Shown here: positions 1 to 7,192 of the stretch, piece after piece
Layout of the letters: every line of letters starts with the position of its first letter
Numbering within the stretch: the first letter of the stretch is position 1
Source of the DNA: Pseudomonadota bacterium
Lineage (GTDB): Bacteria; Pseudomonadota; Alphaproteobacteria; Rhizobiales; Xanthobacteraceae
Assembly (NCBI GenBank): GCA_023404675.1
Contig: JAEYAW010000013.1
Span: 372,001 to 436,000 of the forward strand
Reading direction: 5' to 3'
DNA: 64,000 nt
Made by a program: the position numbers and the translations under genes
Notes under the pieces: generated by a model
Told to the model about the DNA's origin: nothing
The model's database searches: none
What the model saw: the letters and a program-made list of their open reading frames with translations, nothing else

Positions 1-430
1 TGTCGATCACCGCGCGCCATTTCGCAAAACGCGCGCCCTGCTCGTAATATTTCTTCAGCCGCTCGGCGAGCTTGTCGAGGCCGACGGTGATCAGTTCGCC
101 GGGGCAGCCGGGCAGCGCCTGCGTGCCTTCGTCGACCTTGATGCCGGGAATGGAGCCCGCCTGCTCGATCAGCTTGACCAGCGGCGTGCCGTCCTTCGCC
201 TTCTGCCAGATCGTCTCGTCATAGAGGATGACGCCGGAGATGTGGTTCTTCATGGCGTCGTCGGCGCGGAACATCATCTCGCGATAGTCGCGGCGGCTGT
301 CCTCGGTGGACTCCACGCCGATCACATCGAACCGCTTCTTGATGGTGCCCGAGGATTCGTCGGCGGCGAGGATGCCGCGTCCCGGCGCGACCATGGCCTG
401 GGCCACCTTGTTCAGTTCGGCAAGATTCAT
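1..430 (-). CDS. fda: Class I fructose-bisphosphate aldolase (partial, N-terminal part)
   Basis: Schiff-base aldolase that splits fructose-1,6-bisphosphate into DHAP and glyceraldehyde-3-phosphate in the cytoplasm. Only the first 143 codons are in the window; the gene runs off the left edge. The protein begins MNLAELNKVAQAMVAPGRG and continues with ILAADESSGTIKKRF, the conserved N-terminal block of class I aldolases. The start ATG (428-430) shares one base with the stop of the upstream toxin gene (TGATG on the minus strand), so the two are probably translationally coupled. It is the last visible gene of a tkt-gap-pgk-mazEF-fda run on the minus strand, all central carbon metabolism apart from the toxin pair. 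Confidence 0.93.
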   Translation of the reverse strand, partial: MNLAELNKVAQAMVAPGRGILAADESSGTIKKRFDVIGVESTEDSRRDYREMMFRADDAMKNHISGVILYDETIWQKAKDGTPLVKLIEQAGSIPGIKVDEGTQALPGCPGELITVGLDKLAERLKKYYEQGARFAKWRAVID

Positions 431-798
431 CAATGATCTCCTTGAAGACGTTGTTGGGGATGTTGGCTGTCGGGCTGGGTGAAGCCCAGAAAAAGCGCAA
501 GCGCGCGCGTAACCGACGCGATCTCGTCGTCCGAAATTCGTCCGATTACGTTGCCGGTTCGCTCCTTGCGGATGGTGCCGGCCTTGTCTGTCATCACGTA
601 GGAGACGCTGCGAAGCCCATTTTGCTCCGAAGGTTGGATGGCTATCCGTGTGTTGGGGGCGTCAAGCATCTCGCTGGTTAGCGGCAGCAGGGTCACGGAA
701 TTCAAGTGAGCGAAAGCGTCGGACTGAATCACAAGAGCTGGCCGAGGTTTGCCATAGTCTCCCGGCAACGAAACCGTGATGAGGTCGCCACGCTTCAT
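430..798 (-). CDS. mazF: MazF/PemK-family toxin (endoribonuclease)
   Basis: Type II toxin of the MazF/PemK fold, predicted to cleave mRNA. The 122-residue protein starts MKRGDLITVSLPGDYGKPRPALVIQ split across the usual family blocks: RGD, the GKPRPALV strand and a later LTS segment. A start three codons upstream (807) is possible. I chose 798 because its ATG overlaps the antitoxin stop as ATGA, the normal layout for such pairs. The stop overlaps the aldolase start (TGATG). Length and motif order match the family. The target sequence specificity cannot be read from the sequence. Confidence 0.88.
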   Translation of the reverse strand: MKRGDLITVSLPGDYGKPRPALVIQSDAFAHLNSVTLLPLTSEMLDAPNTRIAIQPSEQNGLRSVSYVMTDKAGTIRKERTGNVIGRISDDEIASVTRALALFLGFTQPDSQHPQQRLQGDH

Positions 799-1052
799 GG
801 ACGCCAATCGCTGAAATCCGCCAGTTCCACCATTCCATCGAGAACGATGTTGCTATCGGCGCTGGCGTTGATCAATTCGCATTCGCGTCGGATTGCGTCG
901 CGGAAGCCCGGCGCGTTGACGTCGGGGACCCAGATCGTCACCGGCTTCAGTCCCGCCGCCTTCATCTTGTCGCGGTGCTTGCGAACGCGGCTCGCGACGT
1001 CGCTCCCGGAGGACGTCTTGCGCGGTGTCGTCCGCCCGGTCGCCTTGGCCAT
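795..1052 (-). CDS. mazE: MazE-family antitoxin (DUF3018-like)
   Basis: Small basic antitoxin of 85 residues, predicted to bind and neutralise the adjacent MazF-like toxin and to repress the shared promoter. It starts MAKATGRTTPRKTSSG; the segment RVRKHRDKMKAAGLKPVTIW is typical of the DUF3018 antitoxins that partner MazF in Rhizobiales. The C-terminus (DGMVELADFSDWRP) is acidic and hydrophobic, as expected for the toxin-wrapping tail. The start is supported by GGAG about 7-8 bases upstream; the longer reading to 1106 would run into pgk spacing and the operator. It lies 58 bp after pgk and overlaps mazF by 4 bp. Confidence 0.82.
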   Translation of the reverse strand: MAKATGRTTPRKTSSGSDVASRVRKHRDKMKAAGLKPVTIWVPDVNAPGFRDAIRRECELINASADSNIVLDGMVELADFSDWRP

Positions 1053-1066
1053 CTCGCAGCTCCAAA

Positions 1067-1106
1067 ATGTTACATGTAACATAGGCGGCGGCCGCCGCCG
1101 GAGCAA
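1067..1106 (-). promoter_or_regulatory. mazEF promoter with 16-bp palindromic operator
   Basis: On the minus strand a TTGCTC -35 box (1101-1106), a 17-bp spacer and a TATGTT -10 box (1078-1083) point at mazE. A perfect 16-bp palindrome, ATGTTACATGTAACAT (1067-1082), covers the -10 region and the start point, the expected place for MazE/MazEF autorepression. The 16 bases of the spacer next to it (1084-1099, GGCGGCGGCCGCCGCC) are also a perfect palindrome, GC-only; this could be a second protein site or a remnant of the pgk terminator. The promoter assignment is inference. Confidence 0.7.
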
Positions 1107-1110
1107 CGCG

Positions 1111-2304
1111 TCATTTCGCCTTCAGCACATCGACGCCCGGCAGCGGCTTGCCCTCCATCCATTCGAGGAACGCGCCGCCGGCGGTCGAGACGTAGGTGAA
1201 ATCCTGCGCGACATGGGCCTGGTTCAGCGCCGCGACGGTGTCGCCGCCGCCCGCCACCGACACCAGCTTGCCGGCCTTCGTGCGTTCGGCGGCATATTTC
1301 GCGGCGGCCACCGTGCCCTTGTCGAACGGCGACAGTTCAAACGCGCCGAGCGGCCCGTTCCACACCAGCGTCGCCGCATCGTCCAGCGCGGCCTTGACGC
1401 GCGCGATCGACTGCGGGCCGATGTCGAGGATCATGGCTTCGGCCGGAATGGCGTCGAGCCCATAGGCGTGCGAGGGCGCGTTGGCCTCGAAGTGATAGGC
1501 GATCACCGCGTCCACCGGCAGGATGATGGCGCAGTTCGCGGCCTCGGCCTTTTCGAGAATGCGCAGCGCAGTCGGCGCCAGATCCTTCTCCGCGAGCGAC
1601 TTGCCGATCCTGACGCCCTGTGCATGCAGGAAGGTATTGGCCATGCCGCCGCCGATCACCAGCGCATCGACCTTGGCGACGAGGTTCTCCAGCAGTTCCA
1701 GCTTGGTCGAGACTTTCGCGCCGCCGACGAAGGCGATCACCGGATGCTTCGGCGCATCGAGCGCCTTGTTCAGCGCGTCGAGTTCGGCCTGCATGGTGCG
1801 GCCGGCATAGGCCGGAAGAATATGGCCGAGGCCTTCGGTCGAGGCGTGGGCGCGGTGCGCGGCCGAGAACGCGTCGTTCACCCAGATGTCGCCGTTCTTG
1901 GCCAGCGCCTTTGCGAAGGCCGGATCGTTCTTTTCCTCTTCCTTGTGGAAGCGGGTGTTCTCAAGACACAGCACGTCGCCGTTCGTCATCGCGGCGACGG
2001 CCTTGTCGGCCGCCTCGCCGATGCAGTCGTCGGCGAAACCGACCGGGTGTTTGATGACGTGGGCGAGCGCGGCCGCGACCGGCTTCAGCGTCTCCTTGAG
2101 GTCGCGGCCCTTGGGGCGGCCGAAATGCGCCAGCAGGATGACCTTCGCGCCCTTCTTCGACAGTTCGGTGATGGTCGGCGCCACGCGTTCAAGACGCGTG
2201 GTGTCGGTGACCTCGCCGTTCTCCATCGGCACGTTGAGATCGACGCGCAGCAGCACGCGCTTGCCGGAGACATCGACGTCGTCAAGGGTGCGGAATGTAC
2301 TCAT
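1111..2304 (-). CDS. pgk: Phosphoglycerate kinase
   Basis: Cytosolic glycolytic enzyme converting 1,3-bisphosphoglycerate plus ADP to 3-phosphoglycerate plus ATP, and the reverse in gluconeogenesis or the Calvin cycle. The 397 residues are full length for bacterial Pgk. Family blocks are visible in order: RVDLNVPMENGEV near residue 22 (substrate-binding RxDxNVP), LLAHFGRPKG near 60, AFVGGAKVSTKLELL near 195, VWNGPLGAFE near 315 and the nucleotide loop VAGGGDTVAAL near 355. It lies between gap (178 bp upstream, with a repeat element in the gap) and the mazEF pair (58 bp downstream), all on the minus strand. Confidence 0.97.
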   Translation of the reverse strand: MSTFRTLDDVDVSGKRVLLRVDLNVPMENGEVTDTTRLERVAPTITELSKKGAKVILLAHFGRPKGRDLKETLKPVAAALAHVIKHPVGFADDCIGEAADKAVAAMTNGDVLCLENTRFHKEEEKNDPAFAKALAKNGDIWVNDAFSAAHRAHASTEGLGHILPAYAGRTMQAELDALNKALDAPKHPVIAFVGGAKVSTKLELLENLVAKVDALVIGGGMANTFLHAQGVRIGKSLAEKDLAPTALRILEKAEAANCAIILPVDAVIAYHFEANAPSHAYGLDAIPAEAMILDIGPQSIARVKAALDDAATLVWNGPLGAFELSPFDKGTVAAAKYAAERTKAGKLVSVAGGGDTVAALNQAHVAQDFTYVSTAGGAFLEWMEGKPLPGVDVLKAK

Positions 2305-2358
2305 GGATACGCTTACTCCCGAAACGTCCGGTTGGTTCCGAACGAAAAATGCCCGCCC

Positions 2359-2461
2359 ATAGCGTTTTCAAGCGAAGTGGGTACCGGTTTGCGTGAAGAA
2401 AACGCGTCAAATCAAAAAATGGAACAGGTCAGCGATTCAATAACAAGCGGACCTGTTCCAT
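2359..2461 (+). repeat. Dispersed structured repeat GCGTTTTC family, copy A
   Basis: About 103-bp element in the pgk-gap spacer. First inverted pair: GCGTTTTC (2362-2369) with GAAAACGC (2398-2405). Second hairpin: ATGGAACAGGTC (2419-2430) with GACCTGTTCCAT (2450-2461), 12 perfect base pairs around the loop AGCGATTCAATAACAAGCG. Related copies lie at 44178-44277 and 58453-58543. The second stem differs in sequence from copy B but stays complementary. Confidence 0.85.
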
Positions 2462-2482
2462 GGCCGGGCATTTGAGGAACGA

Positions 2483-3490
2483 TCAGATCAGTTTGCCCAT
2501 GGCGACGGCGGTGTCGGCCATGCGGTTCGAGAAGCCCCACTCGTTGTCGTACCACGACAGCACGCGCACCAGCGTGCCGCCCTGCACCTTGGTCTGGTCG
2601 AGCGCGAAGGTGGAGGAGTGCGGATCGTGGTTGAAGTCGATGGAGACGTTGGGGTGCGCGGTGACGCCGAGGATGCCCTTCAGCTCCTGCGATGCGGCGC
2701 GCTTGATCGCCTCGTTCACCTCGTCCTTGGTGGTGGTCTTCTTGGCGACGATCTTGAGGTCGATCACCGACACGTTCGGGGTCGGCACGCGGATCGAGAC
2801 GCCGTCCAGCTTGCCGTTCAGCTCCGGCAGCACAAGCCCGATGGCCTTCGCCGCGCCCGTGGAAGTCGGGATCATCGACAGCGCCGCGGCGCGGGCGCGA
2901 TAGAGATCCTTGTGCATGGTGTCGAGGGTCGGCTGGTCGCCGGTGTAGGCGTGCACCGTGGTCATGAAGCCGGTTTCGATGCCGACGGTATCGTTCAGCA
3001 CCTTGGCCACCGGCGCGAGGCAGTTGGTGGTGCAGGAGCCGTTCGAGACCACCAGGTGGTCCTTGGTCAGCGTCTCGTGGTTGACGCCGTAGACGATGGT
3101 GGCATCCGCGCCGTCCGCCGGAGCCGACACCAGCACGCGCTTGGCGCCGGCGGTCAGGTGGGCCGAGGCCTTGTCCTTGGCAGTGAAGATGCCGGTGCAT
3201 TCCAGCGCGATGTCGACGCCGAGATCCTTCCACGGCAGGGTGGCCGGATCCTTGACGGCGGTGACCTTGATCTTGCCCTTGCCGAGGTCGAGCGTATCGC
3301 CCGCGACGGTCACTTCGCCGGGGAAGCGGCCATGGACCGAATCGAAGCGCAGCAGGTGGGCGTTGGTCTCGACGGGGCCGAGGTCGTTGATGGCGACCAC
3401 TTCGATGTCGCTGCGCTTGGCCTCGTAGATGGCTCGCAGCACGTTGCGGCCGATGCGGCCGAACCCGTTGATCGCTACCCGGACTGCCAT
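2483..3490 (-). CDS. gap: Glyceraldehyde-3-phosphate dehydrogenase, type I
   Basis: NAD(P)-dependent oxidative phosphorylation of glyceraldehyde-3-phosphate in glycolysis and its reverse in gluconeogenesis or the Calvin cycle. The 335 residues are normal length. The Rossmann start VAINGFGRIGRNVLRA is at residues 4-19; the active-site block VSNGSCTTNCLAPVAK with the catalytic cysteine is near residue 153; the catalytic histidine lies in TTVHAYTGDQ near 180; WYDNEWGFSNRM is at the C-terminus. It lies 168 bp downstream of tkt and upstream of pgk in the same direction. Coenzyme preference was not determined. Confidence 0.97.
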   Translation of the reverse strand: MAVRVAINGFGRIGRNVLRAIYEAKRSDIEVVAINDLGPVETNAHLLRFDSVHGRFPGEVTVAGDTLDLGKGKIKVTAVKDPATLPWKDLGVDIALECTGIFTAKDKASAHLTAGAKRVLVSAPADGADATIVYGVNHETLTKDHLVVSNGSCTTNCLAPVAKVLNDTVGIETGFMTTVHAYTGDQPTLDTMHKDLYRARAAALSMIPTSTGAAKAIGLVLPELNGKLDGVSIRVPTPNVSVIDLKIVAKKTTTKDEVNEAIKRAASQELKGILGVTAHPNVSIDFNHDPHSSTFALDQTKVQGGTLVRVLSWYDNEWGFSNRMADTAVAMGKLI

Positions 3491-3658
3491 TTCGCTTCTC
3501 CTTCAAAAGCTTGCGCCGCCCTCCACGGACGAGCGGTCGGCGCGTCCACGGAGAGAGCTTGTGGCGGCACGCCCGGTTCTGCCGGGCGGGAACGGACAAT
3601 ATGGCGGCAGTGCTAGCCCTTTTTTCGGGCAATCACAACAGCCAGCGTCAATGAAAGC

Positions 3659-5647
3659 CTACCCGAGGCGGGCCAGCACGGCCTTCACGGTGGCCTCGGC
3701 GGTGATGCCGAAGTGCTTGTAAAGCTCCTTGGCGGGAGCGGAGTGGCCGAACGTGGTCATGCCGATGAACAGGCCGTTGTCGCCGATGACGGCGTCCCAG
3801 CCGAACCGCACCGCCGCCTCGATGGCGAGCTTGACCGGCGCATCGCCGATGATGGCGTCGCGAACCTCCGGATCCTGTTCCAGCAGCAGTTCGAGCGAAG
3901 GCACCGACACCACGCGGGTCGCGATGCCCTTGGCTGCCAGTTCCTTCTGCGCCGCCAGCGCGATCTCGACCTCGGAGCCCGACGCGAACAGCGAGACCTC
4001 GGCTTCGCCATCGGCCTTGACCAGTTCATACGCGCCGCGCGCGCACAGGTTGCCGTCGCCCGCCTCGGTGCGTGCGGGTGTCAGGTTCTGCCGCGACAGC
4101 GCCAGTACGGTCGGACCGTTGGTGCGCTCGACCGCGATCTGCCAGCATTCGGCGGTCTCCACCGCGTCCGCCGGACGGAACACGCGCATGTTCGGCATCG
4201 CCCGCAGCGCGGCGAGATGCTCGACCGGCTGATGGGTCGGGCCGTCCTCGCCGAGGCCGATGGAGTCGTGGGTCATCACATAGACCACGGCGGTGTTCGA
4301 CAGCGCCGCGACGCGCATCGAGGGGCGCGCATAGTCGGTGAAGCACATGAAGGTGCCGCCGGCGGGGAGGAAGCCGCCATGGGTGGACAGGCCGTTCATG
4401 GCCGCCGCCATGCCCATCTCGCGGATGCCATAATGGATGTAGCGGCCGCCATATTCGCCGGGCCTGATCTCGGTGAGCCCCTTGGCGCGGGTGTTGTTGG
4501 ACGGCGTCAGGTCGGCCGAGCCGAGCAGCAGTTCGGGCACTTCCTGCACCAGCACGTCGAGCACCATCTCGCTCGCCTTGCGGGTGGCGACGGTGGGCTT
4601 GTCCGCGATCAGCTTGTCCTTGAGCTTGGCGATCGCGGCACCGAGGCCGGCGGGCCGCTTGCGGGCGACCACGCGGCGCTCGAACTCGGCGCGCTGCTCC
4701 GAGGGTTTGGCGTCGAAGCGCTTCTGCCATTCGGTGCGGGCGGCCGCGCCCTTCGCGCCGATCTCGCGCCACGCCGACAGCAGATCGTCGGGAATCTCGA
4801 ACGGGCCGTACTCCCAGCCGAGCGCCTTCTTGGTCTCCGCCAGTTCTTCCGCGCCGAGCGGTTCGCCATGCGCCTTCGAGGTGCCCGCGCGGTGCGGCGA
4901 GCCGAAGCCGATGGTGGTCTTGCAGGCGATCATGGTCGGCCGGTCGGACTTCTGCGCCCGCGCGATGGCGTCGGCGATGGCGTCCTGATCGTGGCCGTCC
5001 ACATGCTCCGAATTCCAGCCATGGGCCTTGAAGCGCGCCACCTGATCGACGCTGTCGGTCAGCGTCAGCGGGCCGTCGATGGAGATGCCGTTGTCGTCGT
5101 AGAGGAAGATCAGCTTGTTGAGCTTCAGGTGGCCCGCCAGCGCGATGGCCTCGTGGCTGACGCCCTCCATCAGGTCGCCGTCCGAGCACAGCGCATAGGT
5201 ATAGTGATCGACGATGTCGCCGCCGAATTCCGCCGCAAGGATGCGCTCCGCCAGCGCGGAACCGACCGAGAATGCGACGCCCTGGCCGAGCGGGCCGGTG
5301 GTGGTCTCGACGCCGGCCGTCACGAAGTTTTCCGGATGGCCCGGCGTCTTCGAATCCCACTGCCGGAACGCCTTGATCTGGTCGAGCGTCACGTCCTCGT
5401 TGCCGGTCAGATACAGCAGCGCATAGAGCAGCATCGAGCCGTGACCGGCGGAGAGGATGAAGCGGTCGCGGTCCGGCCAGCGCGGATCGGCGGCATCGAA
5501 CTTTAGGAAGCGCGAGAACAGCACGGTTGCGATGTCTGCCGCGCCCAACGGCAGGCCGGGGTGGCCGGACTTCGCCTTCTCGACGGCGTCCATCGCCAGC
5601 GCGCGGATCGCGTTGGCCATACGGTTCTGAGCGGCGGTCGTGGTCAT
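3659..5647 (-). CDS. tkt: Transketolase
   Basis: Thiamine-diphosphate enzyme moving two-carbon ketol groups between sugar phosphates in the pentose phosphate or Calvin pathways. The 662-residue protein starts MTTTAAQNRMANAIRALAMD; longer upstream readings lack conservation. KSGHPGLPLGAADIATVLF near residue 25, the ThDP motif GDGDLMEGVSHEAIAL-type block (CSDGDLMEGVSHE, near 160) and HDSIGLGEDGPTHQPVEHLA near 470 identify the family over the whole length. It heads the minus-strand tkt-gap-pgk-mazEF-fda run and is divergent from the DUF4164-zapA pair. Confidence 0.97.
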   Translation of the reverse strand: MTTTAAQNRMANAIRALAMDAVEKAKSGHPGLPLGAADIATVLFSRFLKFDAADPRWPDRDRFILSAGHGSMLLYALLYLTGNEDVTLDQIKAFRQWDSKTPGHPENFVTAGVETTTGPLGQGVAFSVGSALAERILAAEFGGDIVDHYTYALCSDGDLMEGVSHEAIALAGHLKLNKLIFLYDDNGISIDGPLTLTDSVDQVARFKAHGWNSEHVDGHDQDAIADAIARAQKSDRPTMIACKTTIGFGSPHRAGTSKAHGEPLGAEELAETKKALGWEYGPFEIPDDLLSAWREIGAKGAAARTEWQKRFDAKPSEQRAEFERRVVARKRPAGLGAAIAKLKDKLIADKPTVATRKASEMVLDVLVQEVPELLLGSADLTPSNNTRAKGLTEIRPGEYGGRYIHYGIREMGMAAAMNGLSTHGGFLPAGGTFMCFTDYARPSMRVAALSNTAVVYVMTHDSIGLGEDGPTHQPVEHLAALRAMPNMRVFRPADAVETAECWQIAVERTNGPTVLALSRQNLTPARTEAGDGNLCARGAYELVKADGEAEVSLFASGSEVEIALAAQKELAAKGIATRVVSVPSLELLLEQDPEVRDAIIGDAPVKLAIEAAVRFGWDAVIGDNGLFIGMTTFGHSAPAKELYKHFGITAEATVKAVLARLG

Positions 5648-5963
5648 GAAAGGGTCCGTTGGCTCGGGGAAAAACGCGGCGGCGGCCGGTTTGTGCCGTA
5701 CCGCAGCAAAAGGTTGCGACATCAAGGTGATGGCGGGCTGGATAGCATCCGCATGGGCGTGAGTCCAAGCGATGGGGGCCTTTCTGCCCCGGTTTGATGC
5801 GGTTAACGGTGCATAGATGTTGGGCAGCGTTGCGCTCGGCTGCCATGCCACCTAAAATTCCCCGGTTAACCGCTTGCCGGACCGGCCGTTTTGCAGTCCC
5901 GCCCGTTGAAGGGGCTGTGAAGAAGCAGGGGCGGGCCTTGTTCTGGAGGATCGCGCGGCGCGC
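5648..5963. other. Divergent intergenic region tkt / DUF4164
   Basis: 316 bp between the starts of transketolase (minus) and the DUF4164 gene (plus). It must hold both promoters. Two GGTTAAC words are present (5795-5801 and 5862-5868), the second within the palindrome CGGTTAACCG, which could bind a regulator. No convincing small ORF, RNA or repeat was seen. The plus-strand gene has a GGAGG about 14 bases before its ATG, a rather long spacing. Confidence 0.4.
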
Positions 5964-6296
5964 ATGACGGATCGGCCTGGCACCAAAACCCTGCCGACGG
6001 GAGACGTCTCGGCCGAGGCCATGGCGGTGGAAGCCGCCACGCGCCGGCTCGCAGCCGCCCTCGACGCCCTCGAAGCTGCGGTGGAGAGGCGCGGCGAGAC
6101 CGACCGCGGCGAGGACGAACTGGCCTCGCGCATTCATGCGCTGGGGCTGGATCGCTCCCGGCTCGCCAACGAACTCGACGAGTCGCTGGTGAAGACGCGG
6201 GCGCTGGAGCGCGCCAACCGCGAGATCGGCGAGCGTCTCGACAGCGCCATCACCACCATCCGCGCCGTGCTCGGCGAGGCGGAGGAGGAGCCATGA
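5964..6296 (+). CDS. DUF4164 coiled-coil protein, upstream partner of ZapA
   Basis: 110-residue, largely alpha-helical protein with heptad-like Leu/Ala spacing (for example RRLAAALDALEAAVER, residues about 26-41, and a second helix ending RLDSAITTIRAVLGEAEEE). It matches the DUF4164 proteins found immediately before zapA in Rhizobiales. No enzymatic motif is visible. Its stop overlaps the zapA start by 4 bp (ATGA), so the two are co-translated and it may act with ZapA at the division site; that role is inferred from context only. Confidence 0.75.
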   Translation: MTDRPGTKTLPTGDVSAEAMAVEAATRRLAAALDALEAAVERRGETDRGEDELASRIHALGLDRSRLANELDESLVKTRALERANREIGERLDSAITTIRAVLGEAEEEP

Positions 6297-6676
6297 CCCA
6301 CGTCAATGTCACCATCAACGGCCGCCAGTACCGCATGGCCTGCGAGGAGGGACAGGAGGAGCGGCTGTTCAATCTCGCCGGAACGCTGGACGAGCGCATC
6401 TCCGGTTTGCGTGGCAAATTCGGCCAGATCGGCGACCAGCGGCTGGAGGTGATGGCCGCGCTGATCATCGTCGACGAGATGATCGACATGCAGACGCGGA
6501 TGCAGGCGCTGGAGGACGAACTCGATTCGCTGCGCCACGCGCGTGTCGCGCAGACCGAGCGCGCCCGCGCCACCCAGACGGCGGTCGCGGCGGCGCTCAA
6601 CTCCGCCGCCGAGCGCATCGAGAAGACCACGCAGGCGCTCAACCGCAGCGCCGGCAACGGCCTCGCGATGGGGTGA
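6293..6676 (+). CDS. zapA: Cell division protein ZapA
   Basis: FtsZ-associated protein that bundles FtsZ filaments at the Z-ring. The 127 residues begin MTHVNVTINGRQYRMACEEGQE, the beta-hairpin of the ZapA globular head, followed by the characteristic RLFNLAGTLDERI helix (near residues 23-35) and a long coiled coil to the C-terminus. The order zapA - 6S RNA - 5-formyl-THF cyclo-ligase downstream is the classic arrangement in many proteobacteria and supports the call. Confidence 0.92.
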   Translation: MTHVNVTINGRQYRMACEEGQEERLFNLAGTLDERISGLRGKFGQIGDQRLEVMAALIIVDEMIDMQTRMQALEDELDSLRHARVAQTERARATQTAVAAALNSAAERIEKTTQALNRSAGNGLAMG

Positions 6677-6716
6677 TTTTTTTTCTCTCGTAGGGGGGGC
6701 CGCATGCCGTAGGCCC

Positions 6717-6803
6717 GTAGCCCGGATGGAGCGGAGCGCAATCCGGGAGGGGGAACGCCGCAGCGTCAGTCCCCCGCATGTCGCTGCGTTCCATGCGGGC
6801 TAC
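6717..6803. repeat. GTAGCCCGG-type extragenic repeat, copy 1
   Basis: Element bounded by GTAGCCCG (6717-6724) and CGGGCTAC (6796-6803), with an inner CCCGGATGGAGCGGAGCGCA ... ATCCGGG stem. A second, clearly related copy lies at 62025-62108. I recall this as an abundant dispersed repeat of Bradyrhizobium-type genomes. Confidence 0.85.
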
Positions 6804-6890
6804 ACGTCCGGCATCCCGGGAATTGCGATGCCAACAGGACAACCGCCGCTCCATCTGGCGCTCGGCCCGCATCGTCGCTACATTGCTGAG

Positions 6891-7052
6891 GCGAAGCTGC
6901 ATCGCGCGTCAGGAGCCACATATCCCCGGGGCCTTATCGATCCTTCAGGGAGCTGTCCCTGGCCGGACCCGTGGGTCCGGACATATGGCGCCCACCTACT
7001 TTCGTAGGGAACTCCGGGATCGAGCGCTCCAACGGCCCTCGCGGCTTCGCAC
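6891..7052 (+). ncRNA. ssrS: 6S RNA
   Basis: Regulatory RNA that binds RNA polymerase holoenzyme by imitating an open promoter. It lies between zapA and the 5-formyl-THF cyclo-ligase gene, the usual 6S locus. The ends pair: GCGAAGC (6891-6897) with GCTTCGC (7044-7050). Inside is a long rod: CCCCGGGG...CTCCGGG flanking a central bubble, and apical hairpins GGACCCGTGGGTCC (6965-6978) and CCTACTTTCGTAGG (6994-7007). A TACATT -10 box (6879-6884) sits 7 bp before the proposed 5' end, and a T-rich stretch follows the 3' end. Length of about 160 nt fits the family. Exact ends are inferred. Confidence 0.85.
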
Positions 7053-7088
7053 TTTTGTTTTTGTGCAGTCGGGCACGATTGAGCGTGC

Positions 7089-7170
7089 CGTCATCCCGCG
7101 AAAGCGGTGATCCGATCAGGGCGCCGCGCCATCGTGGTCGGGGATCGCCGGGTCAAGCCCGGCGATGACG
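7089..7170. repeat. CGTCATCCCGCG...CGATGACG extragenic palindrome
   Basis: Outer arms CGTCATC (7089-7095) and GATGACG (7164-7170) enclose a second hairpin CGCCGGGTCAAGCCCGGCG (7146-7164). It belongs to the common intergenic palindromes of this genome and ends 22 bp before the chosen start of the cyclo-ligase gene. Confidence 0.65.
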
Positions 7171-7192
7171 GATGGGGCAGTATCGCGTTCCT

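Noticed and set aside
706..2475. 589-codon open frame on the plus strand opposite pgk
   Set aside because: Antisense shadow of pgk; Arg/His/Gly-rich composition typical of reverse frames in high-GC DNA, no family motif.
3713..5506. 597-codon plus-strand frame opposite transketolase
   Set aside because: Shadow of tkt with Arg/His/Ala bias and no ribosome binding site.
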